From Chloroflexota bacterium (lineage in GTDB: Bacteria > Chloroflexota > Ktedonobacteria > Ktedonobacterales > Ktedonobacteraceae), in NCBI GenBank assembly GCA_005881995.1, contig VBHV01000079.1, positions 1-5,029 on the forward strand: a stretch of DNA of 5,029 nucleotides, in the 5' to 3' direction. Of this stretch, positions 4,634 to 5,029 are shown one piece after another; position 1 is the stretch's first letter; every line of letters begins with the position of its first letter. The notes below the pieces were generated by a model. It had not been told where the DNA came from. It was given only the letters and a program-made list of their open reading frames with translations, and did not search any database. Made by a program: the position numbers and the translations under genes.

Positions 4634-5029
4634 ATTTCACATGGTAAACGGGAAGCTTTTTATCACCTCGGAAACCGACCCAGACAAGCAGGTAGCGTTA
4701 AGTGTAAAGGAGAGAGTAGGAAACATAAGACTTGTAGAGACGGGTATACATATAACCAAAAAAGCTCAGTGGATGATAGGGCGACCAACTAATGTTGGAT
4801 ACGCTTCTCAAGCCCACCGAGCTAAAAGGCGATCCCGACAGGATTTGAACCTGCGGCCTACAGATCCGCAATCTGTCGCTCTATCCACTGAGCTACGGGA
4901 TCACATGACTGTCTTTGTGATTGAGAGTATACCAGTGCACGCCACTTGTGTCAAGTATTCACGCGCGAAAGGGTGCGGTTCATTTTTTTGCACAAGGAAG
5001 GGAGGTGATAGAATACAGGAAAAACAAGC
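4602..5029 (+). CDS. Small gene with good start but no stop in window; reads antisense through tRNA-Arg
   Basis: Function unknown. The frame opens at an ATG with AAGGAGA at ideal spacing, overlaps the upstream 76-aa gene by 32 nt and remains open to the window edge (142 codons and 2 bases). The first 76 codons, before the tRNA, give a polar protein with plausible strands (GKLFITSE, QVALSVKERVGNIRLVE, IHITK). From about residue 77 the translation is antisense tRNA (RQDLNLRPTDPQS...), a well-known artefact pattern in databases. So either the native protein ended near the tRNA and its 3' end has been lost or altered, or the true product is longer than natural selection alone would suggest, or the frame is only partly used. 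No membrane segment or known domain is seen. The start is well supported; the C-terminal part is doubtful. Confidence 0.42.
   Translation, partial: MHRAVLTQEHEFHMVNGKLFITSETDPDKQVALSVKERVGNIRLVETGIHITKKAQWMIGRPTNVGYASQAHRAKRRSRQDLNLRPTDPQSVALSTELRDHMTVFVIESIPVHATCVKYSRAKGCGSFFCTRKGGDRIQEKQ
4758..4823 (-). terminator. Probable branched intrinsic terminator of tRNA-Arg
   Basis: On the minus strand AGCTCGGTGG (4823-4814) pairs with CCACTGAGCT (4772-4763) over 10 bp including one G-U, followed directly by a T-run (to 4758). The 41-nt loop itself contains a perfect 5-bp hairpin CCAAC-TAAT-GTTGG (4785-4798). It begins 6 nt after the tRNA discriminator base, so it is well placed to end the tRNA transcript. 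The long loop is unusual for a terminator. Confidence 0.5.
4763..4774 (+). repeat. tRNA D-arm-like fragment, inverted copy of part of tRNA-Arg
   Basis: AGCTCAGTGGAT on the plus strand is identical to 12 nt of the D-arm of the tRNA-Arg, which is on the minus strand (4894-4883). After a 3-nt insertion the next 8 nt (AGGGCGAC) match the following tRNA bases (AGAGCGAC) at 7 of 8. The rest of a cloverleaf cannot be built here, so it is not a functional tRNA. Confidence 0.5.
4830..4902 (-). tRNA. tRNA-Arg, anticodon GCG
   Basis: A complete 73-nt cloverleaf up to the discriminator. The acceptor stem GATCCCG/CGGGATC has 7 perfect pairs. The D-arm is GCTC-AGTGGATA-GAGC with the arginine identity base A20. 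The anticodon stem ACAGA/TCTGT carries the loop TTGCGGA with conserved T33, so the anticodon is GCG, reading CGC (and CGU by wobble). The variable region is AGGCC, and the T-arm GCAGG-TTCAAAT-CCTGT has one G-U pair. The discriminator is G and is followed by CCT, so CCA is not encoded and must be added after transcription. Most bacteria read these codons with an ACG (inosine) tRNA, which makes GCG notable. Confidence 0.95.
4926..4954 (-). promoter_or_regulatory. Strong sigma70-type promoter of tRNA-Arg
   Basis: The minus strand has a perfect -35 TTGACA (4954-4949), a 17-nt spacer and TATACT (4931-4926, 5 of 6). The start would be near 4919, giving about 17 nt of 5' leader before the tRNA for RNase P to remove. 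It is the best promoter in the window. Confidence 0.85.

Noticed and set aside
4755..4830. Second tRNA gene next to tRNA-Arg, suggested by the D-arm-like sequence
   Set aside because: No 7-bp acceptor stem, no 5+7+5 anticodon arm (the hairpin there has a 4-nt loop) and no T-arm can be built on either strand.
4988..5029. GGGAGGTGAT (5000-5009) with a possible GTG start at 5005, or a TAGAAT -10, suggesting a rightward gene
   Set aside because: The purine run looks like a ribosome site, but no start codon falls at suitable spacing before the window ends, and the -35 is poor with a 15-nt spacer. More sequence is required to judge it.
1..5029. CRISPR array, transposase or insertion sequence
   Set aside because: No regularly spaced repeats, no transposase-like frame and no terminal inverted repeats with target duplication are visible on either strand.

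Overview
The window looks chromosomal and bacterial. The organism is probably a member of the Ktedonobacteria (Chloroflexota). This is an inference from memory of protein style: a DUF4388/PATAN-like protein beside a six-helix HAMP-like membrane protein, a stand-alone O-methyltransferase, and very small basic or Trp-containing proteins next to an XRE regulator. No marker gene settles it. Shine-Dalgarno sequences and sigma70-type promoters are of the ordinary bacterial kind.

Left part (1-3910, all minus strand): a likely four-gene operon. In transcription order it has (1) a 176-aa DUF4388-like protein with a C-terminal winged-helix-like segment (3685-3155); (2) a 365-aa six-helix membrane protein with a coiled coil and a HAMP-like segment but no kinase or cyclase output (3105-2008); (3) a 344-aa SAM-dependent O-methyltransferase of the Methyltransf_2 / acetylserotonin-OMT type (1985-951); and (4) a major facilitator transporter whose C-terminal half lies beyond base 1 (802-<1). 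The first three genes are separated by 49 and 22 nt. The transporter follows a 148-nt gap that contains a perfect 11-bp stem-loop. A candidate promoter at 3945-3917 implies a leader of about 225 nt. The simplest reading is a sensor/scaffold pair placed in front of a small-molecule methylation and export unit; the substrate is unknown.

Middle (4027-4633): a small XRE/Cro-type regulator (minus) is divergent from two overlapping small plus-strand genes of unknown function. The intergenic region has a TTGACG promoter whose -10 lies inside an 18-bp near-perfect palindrome built from TATTAGA half-sites, with a further half-site nearer the first small gene. This looks like an operator for the regulator.

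Right end (4602-5029): the second small gene has an excellent ribosome binding site but no stop codon before the window ends, and it runs antisense across a complete tRNA-Arg gene (minus, 4902-4830). The tRNA anticodon is GCG, not the usual bacterial ACG. The tRNA has a textbook promoter (TTGACA-17-TATACT) and a plausible branched terminator that lies inside the opposing small gene. Part of that terminator resembles the D-arm of the tRNA in inverted orientation.
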